Of a DNA stretch of 64,000 bases, positions 48,823-57,211 are shown piece by piece (the stretch's first letter is position 1; each line of letters starts with the position of its first letter). Both the position numbers and the translations under genes were made by a program. The notes under the pieces are model-generated. The model saw only the letters and a program-made list of their open reading frames with translations. It did not search any database and was not told where the DNA came from. This DNA comes from Aestuariivirga sp. (GTDB taxonomy: Bacteria > Pseudomonadota > Alphaproteobacteria > Rhizobiales > Aestuariivirgaceae), in NCBI GenBank assembly GCA_030680855.1, contig JAUXUN010000070.1, forward strand, positions 78,228 to 142,227. The letters are read 5' to 3'.

Positions 48823-49470
48823 TTAATGACAGTAGGCGTTGCCGCTGCGCCGGTTCTGCAGGTCCAGGTGAATATGGTCGCGGTGGTGCATGTCCGAGCC
48901 CGGCCCCAGCACGGTTGAGAATTCGCCGCAGGCCTCGCCTCGAACCTGCCGCAGGAATTTTTTGGCATCCCGGTCACCATTCCAGTCAGCCAGAACCGAA
49001 ACCTTGCGCCCGCTCTCAAGCGTGAAGGCGGAGATATCAATGGCATTGCCAAAACCATGTTCGCTCATCTTGGCGCCGCGCGAATTGTTGCGTCCGCGGC
49101 AGGCATAGGAGGCGGCCACGTCAATGCCCACAACCCTTTCGCCAAAAGCATCCACCGCCGAGTTCTGGACCGTTCCGCCGAGCCACGTGTTGAGCGGCGC
49201 GGCAAGTCCACAATTCATCGTTGCCGATTGGCTGAACCGGACGCCGGCCAGCGCTGAAACGCTATAACGGTCGCGCACTTCGCAGCCATTGCCTTCATCA
49301 ATATCAGGCAGGGCCTTTGCCTGGCCCAGGGAGCGCGGATCGACTGTGCAGGCTGAAGCGGGGGTGCGCAGTTCCTTGGTTTCAAAATTTTTCCGCGAGG
49401 ACGAGTCCGAACATGCCGTCACCGCAAGAGCCACCGCAACACCAACAGACAAATTTATGAAGCAACGCAT
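48823..49470 (-). CDS. Extensin-like lipoprotein peptidase (PF06904 type)
   Basis: A 215-residue lipoprotein: signal peptide with lipobox VTAC-S near residue 20, followed by the extensin-like C-terminal domain, a presumed zinc D,D-peptidase related to the LAS group. The pattern SEHGFGNAIDISAF gives the first His and Asp, and MHHRDHIHLDLQNR the later His ligands. Cys pairs (NGCEV, MNCGL, ACGEF, AYCH) probably form disulfides. It is likely to act on peptidoglycan cross-links. Confidence 0.85.
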   Translation of the reverse strand: MRCFINLSVGVAVALAVTACSDSSSRKNFETKELRTPASACTVDPRSLGQAKALPDIDEGNGCEVRDRYSVSALAGVRFSQSATMNCGLAAPLNTWLGGTVQNSAVDAFGERVVGIDVAASYACRGRNNSRGAKMSEHGFGNAIDISAFTLESGRKVSVLADWNGDRDAKKFLRQVRGEACGEFSTVLGPGSDMHHRDHIHLDLQNRRSGNAYCH

Positions 49471-49531
49471 AAGCCGCCAACCAGAGGACTGAATCCAAAC
49501 AGGTTAGGCTGAAGCTGTTAACGGCAGGTGA

Positions 49532-50092
49532 TTAACGCGTGAGGGCTGCCACCAATTGGCTGACATCGCCCTTGCGCTTGGAGATATAGGAGGTGAACAG
49601 CCCGCGCTGCAAATAGGTGAGCGAGAAGCCCATGACCTTCACATCGGCGACCTTGTAGGTTCCGTTGCGCCAGGTGAGCTTCCAGCGCACGTTGTAGGTT
49701 TGCCCAGACAGCAGATAAATCTTGCTGGCAACAACAACATCCTTGTCGGCGTCAACGGTTGCCTCGCCGATTTCATATTTGGCCACGCGGTACTCGCGCG
49801 ACTGCTCGGCAAAATACCGCGACATGAAGGTGACGACGCCTTGGTAATACCGGCTACGCTGGCTGGCAGGCAGGTTGGGCTTGTACTGGCCAAGCGAGTA
49901 GTTGGAAATGCCGGGGACATCCGCATAGGCCTCAATGACACCGGCAAACTTGCCAACTGTTCCCAGGCGATGCGCCGCCAGCATATCCTTGCCGAAGCGG
50001 TGCATGAACACTATCGATGGATGATCGCCTGCAAACGCGGGTGAAATGGAACTGACGGCAATGAAACCCAAAAGGGCGCGGCGGGTGATCAT
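49532..50092 (-). CDS. MlaC-like periplasmic phospholipid-binding protein, copy 1
   Basis: A 186-residue exported protein of the MlaC/Ttg2D family (PF05494), which shuttles phospholipid between outer and inner membrane. The twin-arginine leader is MITRRALLGFIAVSS. The family pattern ISNYSLGQYKPNLPASQRSRYYQ and a C-terminal TYKVADVKVMGFSLTYLQRG are present. An upstream in-frame TTG at 50107 is possible. No mlaF, mlaE, mlaD or mlaB gene is in the window, so its partner transporter lies elsewhere. Confidence 0.82.
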   Translation of the reverse strand: MITRRALLGFIAVSSISPAFAGDHPSIVFMHRFGKDMLAAHRLGTVGKFAGVIEAYADVPGISNYSLGQYKPNLPASQRSRYYQGVVTFMSRYFAEQSREYRVAKYEIGEATVDADKDVVVASKIYLLSGQTYNVRWKLTWRNGTYKVADVKVMGFSLTYLQRGLFTSYISKRKGDVSQLVAALTR

Positions 50093-50171
50093 GATTCGGT
50101 TTTCCAACGGAACTATTCGGGCAAATACGTTTAACGGTTTCTAAACGCGCTCATAAACTTGTTTGCCGGAA

Positions 50172-50789
50172 TTACCAAGTCTCTGCTTCCCGCAATTCGG
50201 CGAAAAGCGCTTCAAAGTCCCCCTTGGAGCGATTGAGAACGTCGCTAAAACGCTTCTTTGTTGCAATCGTCAGCCACACCCCTTTGATATTGATGTCACT
50301 GATCTTGTAGCCGCCACCCGCCGGAACGAGGCGCCACCTGACCTGTTCGCGGCCGCCGCCATTCTGGACAATCGCACTTGTGATCGTGATGAATTTGCCT
50401 TGCTGCGACGTGGAGATGATTTTCAGGTCGGAACCTTTGAAATCATCCACATAATAGACGAACAGCGCCGCCGCATAATTGTTGAACAGGCTGTAGAACT
50501 CATTCTTGGCGCCAGGCGGCAACTTCTTCTGATAGGGACCAAGCGCAAAATTGGCAATGCCGCGGAGATTGACGTAGCGGTTCAGGACCGAGGCAAACCG
50601 TCCGCGCAGCGCCGTGCCCTTGGTCCCGCTGTTTGCCAGCGACATCACTTCATCGGCTATTTTGCCGACATAGCCTTCGGCGGGATCAACTGCCGCCATG
50701 ACAGGACTCTTGCCGCCAGCCAGCGCTGCTCCCAAAAGCATGACCGAAAATCCCCGGCGGCTGAACTTGCGGGTTGTTGTGCCATTCAT
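50172..50789 (-). CDS. MlaC-like periplasmic phospholipid-binding protein, copy 2
   Basis: A 205-residue paralogue next to copy 1. The twin-arginine leader is KFSRRGFSVMLLGAALAGG. Family patterns are NFALGPYQKKLPPGAKNEFY and GYKISDINIKGVWLT. It differs widely from copy 1, so the duplication is old. The 200 bp upstream carry the promoter area shared with the divergent ArsR-methyltransferase gene. Confidence 0.84.
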   Translation of the reverse strand: MNGTTTRKFSRRGFSVMLLGAALAGGKSPVMAAVDPAEGYVGKIADEVMSLANSGTKGTALRGRFASVLNRYVNLRGIANFALGPYQKKLPPGAKNEFYSLFNNYAAALFVYYVDDFKGSDLKIISTSQQGKFITITSAIVQNGGGREQVRWRLVPAGGGYKISDINIKGVWLTIATKKRFSDVLNRSKGDFEALFAELREAETW

Positions 50790-50946
50790 AGAACCTCCAA
50801 ACAGCTTGACCGAGTTTCCTCCAAGCGTCTGCTAATCGCCGCACAATACGCCTCGAAAGTATGGAAAAAGCAAGGCCGCAATGAGCCGGTACAAATCCGC
50901 TCAAAATCAGCCTTGCCGTTCCATGGCTTAATCAATCATTGAAAAG

Positions 50947-50966
50947 CATATAAAGATATGTTTATG
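50947..50966. promoter_or_regulatory. Imperfect palindrome, likely operator of the metF unit
   Basis: CATATAAAGATATGTTTATG matches its reverse complement at 14 of 20 positions and carries CATA/TATG ends, plus a tighter CATAT-AAAG-ATATG core. It ends 23 bp before the ArsR-type gene, a place from which that protein could control its own unit. ArsR-family SahR/SamR regulators of methionine genes are known to bind AT-rich palindromes; identity of this site is inferred. Confidence 0.45.
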
Positions 50967-50989
50967 TCTATTTCAAGAGGAGATTTGGC

Positions 50990-51994
50990 ATGGATGAACT
51001 GCTTGTGGGACTAAGGGCAATTGCCGAATCGACCCGCGTGCGCATCCTTTTTGTCCTGTCCCACGGCGAATTCAACGTCAGCGAACTCACGCAAATCCTT
51101 GGGCAAAGCCAGCCCCGCGTCAGCCGCCATCTCAAGTTGATGGTCGAAGCGGGCATGGTCTCGCGCCACAAGGAAGGCAATTGGGTGCTCTTTCGCCTGC
51201 GCGAGGAAGGTCTGGGGGGAACCCTTTCACGCGCCATTGTTGACATGCTGCCCGCCCACGATGCGACTCTGACTCGCGATCTCACCCGTCTTGAAACCAT
51301 CCGCACCCAACGCGCCGAATTGGCTGCCAGCTATTTCAGCAGTAATGCCGCTAACTGGGAAAAGCTCCGCTCCCTGCATATCCGCGAGGAAGATGTTGAA
51401 GGCGCCATGCAGGCCATTCTCGGCAAGGCCCGCGTTAAATCCCTGGTTGACCTCGGCACCGGCACCGGCCGTGTCCTGGAACTTTTCGCTCCCCAGGCCG
51501 AACAGGCCATCGGCATTGATTCGAGCCGCGAGATGCTGGCCATTGCAAGGTCAAACCTGGAAAGGAAATCCCTGCGCCATGCCCAGGTTCGGCAGGGCGA
51601 AATCTATGCCCTGCCCCTTGCCAATGCCTCGGCTGATCTCGTCGTCATTCATCAGGTCCTGCACTACCTTGATGATCCTGGCCGTGCCCTGCTCGAGGCC
51701 CGCCGCATTCTTAGTCCAGAGGGCCGCCTGCTGATCGTTGATTTCGCACCCCATGAACTTGAATCCCTGCGCAGCGAACATGCCCACCGCCGCCTTGGAA
51801 TCTCCACCGAGCAAATCACCGGCTGGTTCAATCGTGCCGGCCTCGCGCTGCAGCAACACGAGCTCCTGCCTCCGCCCTGGCTGAAGGAACAAACAGGCCT
51901 GACCGTATCCCTCTGGTTGGGTGTCCCCAAATCCACCCGGGCCCTGCAGACCCAAACGAAAACTTCCATCGAGATGGAGTCGAAGGCCCGATGA
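50990..51994 (+). CDS. ArsR-family regulator fused to a SAM-dependent methyltransferase
   Basis: A 334-residue two-domain protein. Residues 1-95 are a winged helix of the ArsR type (RVRILFVLSHGEFNVSELTQILGQSQPRVSRHLKLMVEAG) without the metal-binding cysteines. Residues about 140-310 are a class I methyltransferase domain (LVDLGTGTGRVLELFAP, then LLIVDFAPHELESLR). Because it overlaps metF by 4 bp, it probably senses S-adenosylmethionine or S-adenosylhomocysteine and represses methionine genes. Whether the domain is still catalytic is unknown. Ribosome-binding AGAGGAG precedes the ATG. Confidence 0.85.
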   Translation: MDELLVGLRAIAESTRVRILFVLSHGEFNVSELTQILGQSQPRVSRHLKLMVEAGMVSRHKEGNWVLFRLREEGLGGTLSRAIVDMLPAHDATLTRDLTRLETIRTQRAELAASYFSSNAANWEKLRSLHIREEDVEGAMQAILGKARVKSLVDLGTGTGRVLELFAPQAEQAIGIDSSREMLAIARSNLERKSLRHAQVRQGEIYALPLANASADLVVIHQVLHYLDDPGRALLEARRILSPEGRLLIVDFAPHELESLRSEHAHRRLGISTEQITGWFNRAGLALQQHELLPPPWLKEQTGLTVSLWLGVPKSTRALQTQTKTSIEMESKAR

Positions 51995-52878
51995 CCGACG
52001 CAACGCCCGAGGCCAAAAATCTCTCTGTCTCATTTGAATTCTTCCCGCCAAAACCCGGCGACGCGGAAGAGGCCTTCTGGCGCACCTTGAAGCGGCTGGA
52101 AACAATCAATCCGAAATTTGTCTCCGTCACCTATGGCGCTGGCGGCACCACGCGGGACCGTACCCTGAGCACGGTCAAGCGCATTCACAATGAAACCAAA
52201 CTCAAGCCCGTGGCCCACCTCACCTGCGTGGGTGCGTCGAAAGATGAGGTGAACGCCGTAATAAGAGAGAACTGGGATGCGGGAGTCCGCCATATACTGG
52301 CGCTCCGCGGCGACCCTCCGGGCGGCGTCGGCAAGCGCTTTGAACCCCATCCGCAGGGCTACAAGAACGCCGCCGATCTGGTGCGCGGCATCCGCACCAT
52401 TGCCGATTTCGAAGTCTCCGTCACCGCCTACCCCGAGCGCCATCCGGAATCAGTATCCATCGAAGAAGACCTGGCCTTTATGGCCGACAAGGCTGAACAC
52501 GGGGCGAGCCGCGCCATTTCGCAGTTCTTCTTCCACAATGCATTCTTCCTGCGCCTGCGTGACCGGATTTTTGCCCGCGGCATCAACATTGAGCTGGTGC
52601 CCGGCATTTTGCCCATCACCAATTTCGCCCGCGTCTGCGAATTCTCCGCCAAATGCGGCGCCCACATCCCGCCCGATCTGGCCCGCCGCTTTGCCGGCCT
52701 TGATGCGGATCCGGAAACGAGGAACCTGGTGGCGGCAATCATTGCCGCAGAACAGGTCGAAGCCCTGCGCCGCGAAGGCGTGAACGCCTTCCACTTCTAC
52801 ACCCTCAACCGCGCTGATCTCGTCTATGCCATCTGCCGCGTACTGGGCCTCGGAACACCCAAGGAAGAGGCCGCCTAA
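51991..52878 (+). CDS. metF: Methylenetetrahydrofolate reductase
   Basis: A 295-residue FAD enzyme that reduces 5,10-methylene-THF to 5-methyl-THF for methionine synthesis. SFEFFPPK opens the barrel, FVSVTYGAGG and VAHLTCVGASKDE follow, and LALRGDPP is the flavin/folate region. GVNAFHFYTLNRADLV closes it. The start overlaps the regulator's stop (ATGA), and the end overlaps the convergent GST gene by 4 bp. Confidence 0.96.
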   Translation: MTDATPEAKNLSVSFEFFPPKPGDAEEAFWRTLKRLETINPKFVSVTYGAGGTTRDRTLSTVKRIHNETKLKPVAHLTCVGASKDEVNAVIRENWDAGVRHILALRGDPPGGVGKRFEPHPQGYKNAADLVRGIRTIADFEVSVTAYPERHPESVSIEEDLAFMADKAEHGASRAISQFFFHNAFFLRLRDRIFARGINIELVPGILPITNFARVCEFSAKCGAHIPPDLARRFAGLDADPETRNLVAAIIAAEQVEALRREGVNAFHFYTLNRADLVYAICRVLGLGTPKEEAA

Positions 52879-53519
52879 GGCATTTTGTTTCGCGCCCACA
52901 CCTTGGCGATGACCGGCCGCGCTGCAACCAGTTCATAGAGTCTCTTGATGTTGCCATGGCGCGCAAAGAGCCGTTCGACGTCTGGCGCCCAGCTCACCAG
53001 CATGGCCGCATAGATATCAACAGCGCTCATTGACGGGCCAAGAATGAATGGCCCTTCGTCCAAAGCTTCCGCGAAGATGTCATAGTCGCGCTCCATGTCC
53101 TCGATTGCCTTGGCCTTGATGGCAGCGGCGTGGCCCGCATCGGTCGAATGCCGCGCCGGATAGTACATCCGCAAATCCGCCATATAGACGGCCGTGGCGA
53201 AATAAAGCATCCAGCGCAGATAGCGGGGCCGCAAGGGCGACGTTGCTGCAGGCGCAAGGCCCGCCGCCGGATGGAGGTCCGCCGCCGGATGGAGGTCCGC
53301 CAGGTAGATCATCATGGCCGCACTCTCTGTCATAATACTGTTATCGGCCAGGCGGAGAGTGGGCACCTCGCCCCGTGGATTGATCTGCAGGAAGCTCCGC
53401 GGAACAGTTCCATCGGGTTCACGGAGAATGTCTATGATCTCGAAGGCAGCGCCGCATTCGGCAAGAAGCGCTTCCACTGCGGCAGAACCGGCATTGGGCC
53501 GGGCATAGAGTTTGAACAT
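52875..53519 (-). CDS. Glutathione S-transferase-like protein
   Basis: A 214-residue GST fold: thioredoxin-like N-terminus (MFKLYARPNAGSAAVEALLAE, NPRGEVPTLRL, TESAAMMIYLAD) and all-helical C-terminus (FILGPSMSAVDIYAAML). Substrate unknown. The start at 53519 is used because the fold begins there. A perfect tandem 18-bp duplication adds an extra DLHPAA unit near residues 75-86. Confidence 0.85.
   Translation of the reverse strand: MFKLYARPNAGSAAVEALLAECGAAFEIIDILREPDGTVPRSFLQINPRGEVPTLRLADNSIMTESAAMMIYLADLHPAADLHPAAGLAPAATSPLRPRYLRWMLYFATAVYMADLRMYYPARHSTDAGHAAAIKAKAIEDMERDYDIFAEALDEGPFILGPSMSAVDIYAAMLVSWAPDVERLFARHGNIKRLYELVAARPVIAKVWARNKMP
53261..53296. repeat. Perfect tandem 18-bp repeat inside the GST gene
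   Basis: CCGCCGCCGGATGGAGGT occurs twice in a row (53261-53278 and 53279-53296) with no mismatch. It keeps the reading frame and repeats six residues, LHPAAD, between the N- and C-terminal domains. The identity suggests a recent slippage event. Confidence 0.9.
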
Positions 53520-53601
53520 GAACTTCTCCTTTGGCAGACGCGCAATAGAGCATATAAGCGGCAATATCCAGCCAGCGCCAATTGGATTGCCCAGCATCGA
53601 T

Positions 53602-54522
53602 ATGCCAAAATCACCGGTTCATCCAGGCAAGAAAAAGCCAGTTCGCTTTTCCTATTCTACCTCCGACCAGCCTGCCCTGCAGCGCGCCGTCATCCAGGCC
53701 ATTGAGAAAATGGGTGGCCAGCGCAAGCTCAAGAAGCTCTATTTCCAGCACCAGAAGAGCGTCGCTGGCGGCGAGAATTTCTTTGACGCCGCCGTCCGCC
53801 TGCTGAAACTCAATGTCATGTATGATGAAGCGGAACTGGCGCTCACGCCGAAAACCGGCCCCGTTCTCTTCATCGCCAACCACCCCTATGGCGTCATGGA
53901 TGGCATCACGCTCACCTGGCTTGCCACCAAGGTCCGCGCCGATACCAAGGTCCTGGCCAATGATGTTTTGTGCGAGGCCCCGGGTGCCGCGGGCAATCTC
54001 CTGCCGGTCGCCTTCGCCCCCACCCGCGAGGCCCGCGAAACCAATGTGAGTTCCCGCCTCGCTGCGCAAAGCTGGCTGCGCGGAGGCCATGCCGTTGGAA
54101 TTTTCCCCGGTGGCGGCGTTGCAACATCGGAAAAGCCACTGAAGGGCCAGGCCGTTGACCTGCCCTGGGCGCCGTTCACCGCAAAACTCCTGCGCATGTC
54201 AAAAGCAACCGTCATTCCAATCTTCTTCACCGGGCAAAACAGCCGGCTTTTTCAACTGGCAAGCCACTTGAGCCTGACGCTCCGGCTTTCCCTGGTCTTT
54301 CGCGAAACCACAAGGCGCATCGGAACCGGCCTGAACGTGCGCATCGGACGGCCCGTGCCATTCAATGAAATAGCCCATATCGAGGATCGCAATGAGTTGG
54401 TCATGGAACTTCGCAAGCGCACCTATGATCTTGCCAAGGCCGAAGACATCAGGGGCACCCGCACCGGGCTTCATTTGCGCGAGGCAAAAATCAAGGGCGG
54501 AAAACCCCGCGACGTGGTATAA
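53602..54522 (+). CDS. Lysophospholipid acyltransferase (PlsC-like)
   Basis: A 306-residue membrane-associated acyltransferase of the glycerolipid type. The acceptor motif is ANHPYGVMDG (the HX4D group), and the later FPGGGVATSEKPLKG replaces the usual FPEGTRS. PVPFNEIAH lies near the end. The start at 53602 is used since an in-frame extension runs over the divergent GST leader. It may acylate a lysophospholipid or an ornithine-lipid precursor. Confidence 0.82.
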   Translation: MPKSPVHPGKKKPVRFSYSTSDQPALQRAVIQAIEKMGGQRKLKKLYFQHQKSVAGGENFFDAAVRLLKLNVMYDEAELALTPKTGPVLFIANHPYGVMDGITLTWLATKVRADTKVLANDVLCEAPGAAGNLLPVAFAPTREARETNVSSRLAAQSWLRGGHAVGIFPGGGVATSEKPLKGQAVDLPWAPFTAKLLRMSKATVIPIFFTGQNSRLFQLASHLSLTLRLSLVFRETTRRIGTGLNVRIGRPVPFNEIAHIEDRNELVMELRKRTYDLAKAEDIRGTRTGLHLREAKIKGGKPRDVV

Positions 54523-54592
54523 CGGCCCTCCCTTCCGAAAGGGCTTGCGACTCAGATTCAAAGGGATTCAAACAGCAGCGATCGGAACTGAG

Positions 54593-55147
54593 ATGATGCG
54601 TGGGCGCTGGCTTGTCTTTCTGTTCATCCTGTTACCAGGTGCTTGCCTGTCCAGCGCCACGGCGAAGGCCTGTCCGGCCTCCACCTTCGTAACCAATGCC
54701 GGCAATGCCTTCATGGGCGCGGCACGCGTCCATACCGCTTCGGCATTTTCCGGTGTGACGGCCCGCTATACGGACCTGCGCGGCATTTCCATGTTTGCCC
54801 TTGGACCCCATCGCGGGCGGTTGAGCAAGTCAAGGGAAGCCGAATATCTCTCCCTTACCCGTGGCTTCATCGGCCGTTTCATGATGAAGCATTCGCGCCG
54901 CTTCGCCGGCAGCGGAATGACCATCAAGGATTGCGTTACCTCCAGCAACGCCCTGACCGTCAGCACCCGCATGTCAAACGGCAAGAAGATCATCTTCAAG
55001 CTTCACCGCTCCAAACGCGGCTTTCTGGTGCGCGACGTCAATGTCTCGTCGGTCTGGCTGGCCCAGCAACTCCGCTCCACCTTCGTGGGCGTCATCAACC
55101 GCAATGGCGGCGACATCAACGCCCTCTTCGCCTATTTGCGCAACTGA
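54593..55147 (+). CDS. MlaC-like periplasmic protein, copy 3
   Basis: A 184-residue member of the same family as the two genes near 50 kb, on the other strand and more divergent. A Sec signal (MMRGRWLVFLFILLPGACLSS) lacks a twin arginine. The family patterns are RGISMFALGPHRGRLSKSREAEYLS and FLVRDVNVSSVWLAQQLR, ending GGDINALFAYL. It lies 70 bp after the acyltransferase and may be co-transcribed, linking it to lipid metabolism. Confidence 0.75.
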   Translation: MMRGRWLVFLFILLPGACLSSATAKACPASTFVTNAGNAFMGAARVHTASAFSGVTARYTDLRGISMFALGPHRGRLSKSREAEYLSLTRGFIGRFMMKHSRRFAGSGMTIKDCVTSSNALTVSTRMSNGKKIIFKLHRSKRGFLVRDVNVSSVWLAQQLRSTFVGVINRNGGDINALFAYLRN

Positions 55148-55149
55148 GT

Positions 55150-55920
55150 TCACACCTGCGCCACAAGGAACAGGCGTGGGAAACGCAGGATAACCTTGCC
55201 ATCAGGAACTGCGGGATAGGCCTTGGCCAGATTGGCGCGATAGGCGTCAACAAATTGCCCGCGCGTCGTGTCGTCCAGCGGATCAAGAAACGGCCTGAGC
55301 CCAGTTGTGCTGACAAAATCCACAATGCCCTGCACGCCGTCGAGGATATGATAATAGGCCGTGTGCCAGATATCGAGGCTTCGGCAATGGGGCTTCAGCA
55401 GCGTGTAGTATTCATTGGGCGTCCGGATCACCTCGCGCGATCCCGCCGCGTGTCTGAGAGCCTTTGCAAAAGGCCCGGATTTCGCCGTCTCGCGCATCAG
55501 CCGGTGGCTTGGCTCAGCCAGATTGTCTGGCATCTGTAGCGCTAGCACGCCGCCGGCCTTCAAACCTCTGAGCAGGCGAAGCAAGACCGAAACATGATCG
55601 GGTACCCACTGGAAGCTGGCATTGGCGTAGAGGAGGTCGGCATTGGGATCGCCCGGCCATGTGGCAATGTCCGCTTCCCTGAACTTGACCTGAGGCAGGT
55701 CTTTCCGCGCCCTTGCCAGCATCGTTGGTGAATTATCAAGGCCCACCAGTTTGGCCCGTGGATAAGCTTCGCGCAAAAGGGCCGTGGAATTTCCCGGGCC
55801 GCAACCAAGGTCATAAACAAGCTCCGGTGCCTTCAAGGGAATCCGCGCCAACAAATCCCGAGCCGGACGGCTGCGTTCATCGCTAAAGCGCAGGTAATCT
55901 TCAGGCCGCCAATCCTCCAT
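55150..55920 (-). CDS. tam: Trans-aconitate 2-methyltransferase
   Basis: A 256-residue SAM-dependent enzyme that methylates trans-aconitate, which otherwise inhibits aconitase. Motif I is VYDLGCGPGNST, followed by LVGLDNSPTMLARA, with ANASFQWVPDH and the family tail. It is convergent with the MlaC-like gene (2-bp gap). Its gene start is 3 bp before the DUF1127-like stop. Confidence 0.92.
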   Translation of the reverse strand: MEDWRPEDYLRFSDERSRPARDLLARIPLKAPELVYDLGCGPGNSTALLREAYPRAKLVGLDNSPTMLARARKDLPQVKFREADIATWPGDPNADLLYANASFQWVPDHVSVLLRLLRGLKAGGVLALQMPDNLAEPSHRLMRETAKSGPFAKALRHAAGSREVIRTPNEYYTLLKPHCRSLDIWHTAYYHILDGVQGIVDFVSTTGLRPFLDPLDDTTRGQFVDAYRANLAKAYPAVPDGKVILRFPRLFLVAQV

Positions 55921-55923
55921 GTT

Positions 55924-56121
55924 TCAACCGCGATGCCTTGAGTCCAGGCTCGAGCGCTGGCCCATGAGGCGGCTCCTGACATCGGCGGGCAAATTCAGGT
56001 CCGCCAGGTCGCGGTCACTCAGGGCCATAAGATCAAGCCGCGGGATGCGCTTGCGGGCAACACTCCGGGCCGTCAAAATCCCAACCAAAACCCGCCAAAT
56101 ATGTTCCAGGGAAAGTGTCAT
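55924..56121 (-). CDS. DUF1127-like small protein
   Basis: A 65-residue Arg-rich protein (MTLSLEHIWRVLVGILTARS...) with the DUF1127-like LDLMALSDRDLADLNLPADVRSRL. The start at 56121 is chosen because GAGGG lies directly before it; a longer start exists at 56190. It is divergent from the LysR gene, so it may be the regulator's target. Function unknown. Confidence 0.7.
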   Translation of the reverse strand: MTLSLEHIWRVLVGILTARSVARKRIPRLDLMALSDRDLADLNLPADVRSRLMGQRSSLDSRHRG

Positions 56122-56235
56122 TGCACCCTCGTGAATTGATAGCTGAAGACCGAATATGCTCAATATCTCCCAATTATTAGGTATAAACAAACGCGTTTTA
56201 TCGACAAAGCCATCAAACCAGCTTATGTCTCAGCT

Positions 56236-57120
56236 ATGACCGCAATGCCGCCCCTTGCCGCCATCCGGGTTTTTGAAACCGTGGCCCGCCACGGCAATTT
56301 CAGCCGTGCCGCCGCCGAACTGAACATGACCCAATCGGCGGTAAGCTACCAGATCAAGCTTCTGGAAAGCTTCGTGGGCGCACCCCTGTTTGTCCGCCAG
56401 GCCCGCGGCGTCGCCCTGACCGAAAAGGGCGAGACAATTGCCCCCACCGTGCAGCGCGCCCTTGGCGATCTCGCCCAAAGCTTCCGGCTGGTGCGCGAAG
56501 AAAGCAATTCCGTGCTGGTGATCTCAACCATGCAAACCATTGCCGGAATCTGGCTGGCGCCGCGCCTTGGCGGCTTTCAATTGCTCCATCCTGAATTTGC
56601 CCTGCGCATCGATATTTCCGGCCAGCAGGTGGACCTAGACAGAGATGGCGTGGATGTAGTGATCCGTTCCGGCAAAGGCAATTGGCCGGGCCTCACCAGC
56701 CATTTCCTGCTAAGCCAGACGTTTACTCCCGTGTGCAGCCCGCATTACATCGCCCGCGAAGGCCGGCCCGCAACGCCCAGCGATATTCCCAATCACGTGC
56801 TCATTGACCGGAAAGACATCTGGTGGCCGATCTGGTTTGAAACCGCTGGCCTCGACCGGAACGCAACGATCACCCGCACCAGCATTGATGTAGATACCCA
56901 GCAGATGGCGGCTATCCTTGCCGTCTCCGGTTCCGGCATAGCCCTCGTATCGCCGGCTTTTGTGAAAGACGATCTGAGTTCCGGTCGGCTCATCCAGCTC
57001 TTTGATGTGATGGCAATGTCCGGCTCGAACTATTATCTCGCCTATTCGGAAGCCCGCCGCAACACCCCTAAAATCCGCGCCTTCCGCGAGTGGATATTGA
57101 AAGAGGCGGGAACGGGCTAG
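56236..57120 (+). CDS. LysR family regulator (GcvA-like)
   Basis: A 294-residue regulator with the LysR winged helix at residues 5-65 (AAIRVFETVARHGNFSRAAAELNMTQSAVSYQIK) and a periplasmic-binding-like effector domain. The GcvA-type opening PPLAAIRVFE is clear. It is divergent from the DUF1127-like gene. Its stop codon TAG is shared with a remnant of the ettA 3' end on the other strand. Confidence 0.9.
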   Translation: MTAMPPLAAIRVFETVARHGNFSRAAAELNMTQSAVSYQIKLLESFVGAPLFVRQARGVALTEKGETIAPTVQRALGDLAQSFRLVREESNSVLVISTMQTIAGIWLAPRLGGFQLLHPEFALRIDISGQQVDLDRDGVDVVIRSGKGNWPGLTSHFLLSQTFTPVCSPHYIAREGRPATPSDIPNHVLIDRKDIWWPIWFETAGLDRNATITRTSIDVDTQQMAAILAVSGSGIALVSPAFVKDDLSSGRLIQLFDVMAMSGSNYYLAYSEARRNTPKIRAFREWILKEAGTG

Positions 57121-57185
57121 CGCGAGAACTGCTTGTACTTGATGCGCTTGGGCATCATCGAATCTCTGTCCAGCCAGCGCTTGAA
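57117..57185 (-). pseudogene. Second, degenerate copy of the ettA 3' end
   Basis: Read on the minus strand, this stretch ends in DSMMPKRIKYKQFSR-stop. The last 15 residues of intact ettA at 58487 are DSVMPKRIKYKQFSR-stop. Similarity extends back to a KR-L pattern (KRWLDRDS against KRRLGEDS) and then fades. The two DNA copies differ mostly at silent positions. No start codon or ribosome-binding site is present, so it is a relic, not a gene. Confidence 0.9.
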
Positions 57186-57211
57186 TACAGTTCCATCAGC
57201 AGGAAGGCTGG

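Noticed and set aside
52875..57211. A prophage, integron or IS element as the cause of the inserted gene
   Set aside because: No integrase, transposase, attC-like site or terminal inverted repeats were seen around 57.1-58.5 kb.
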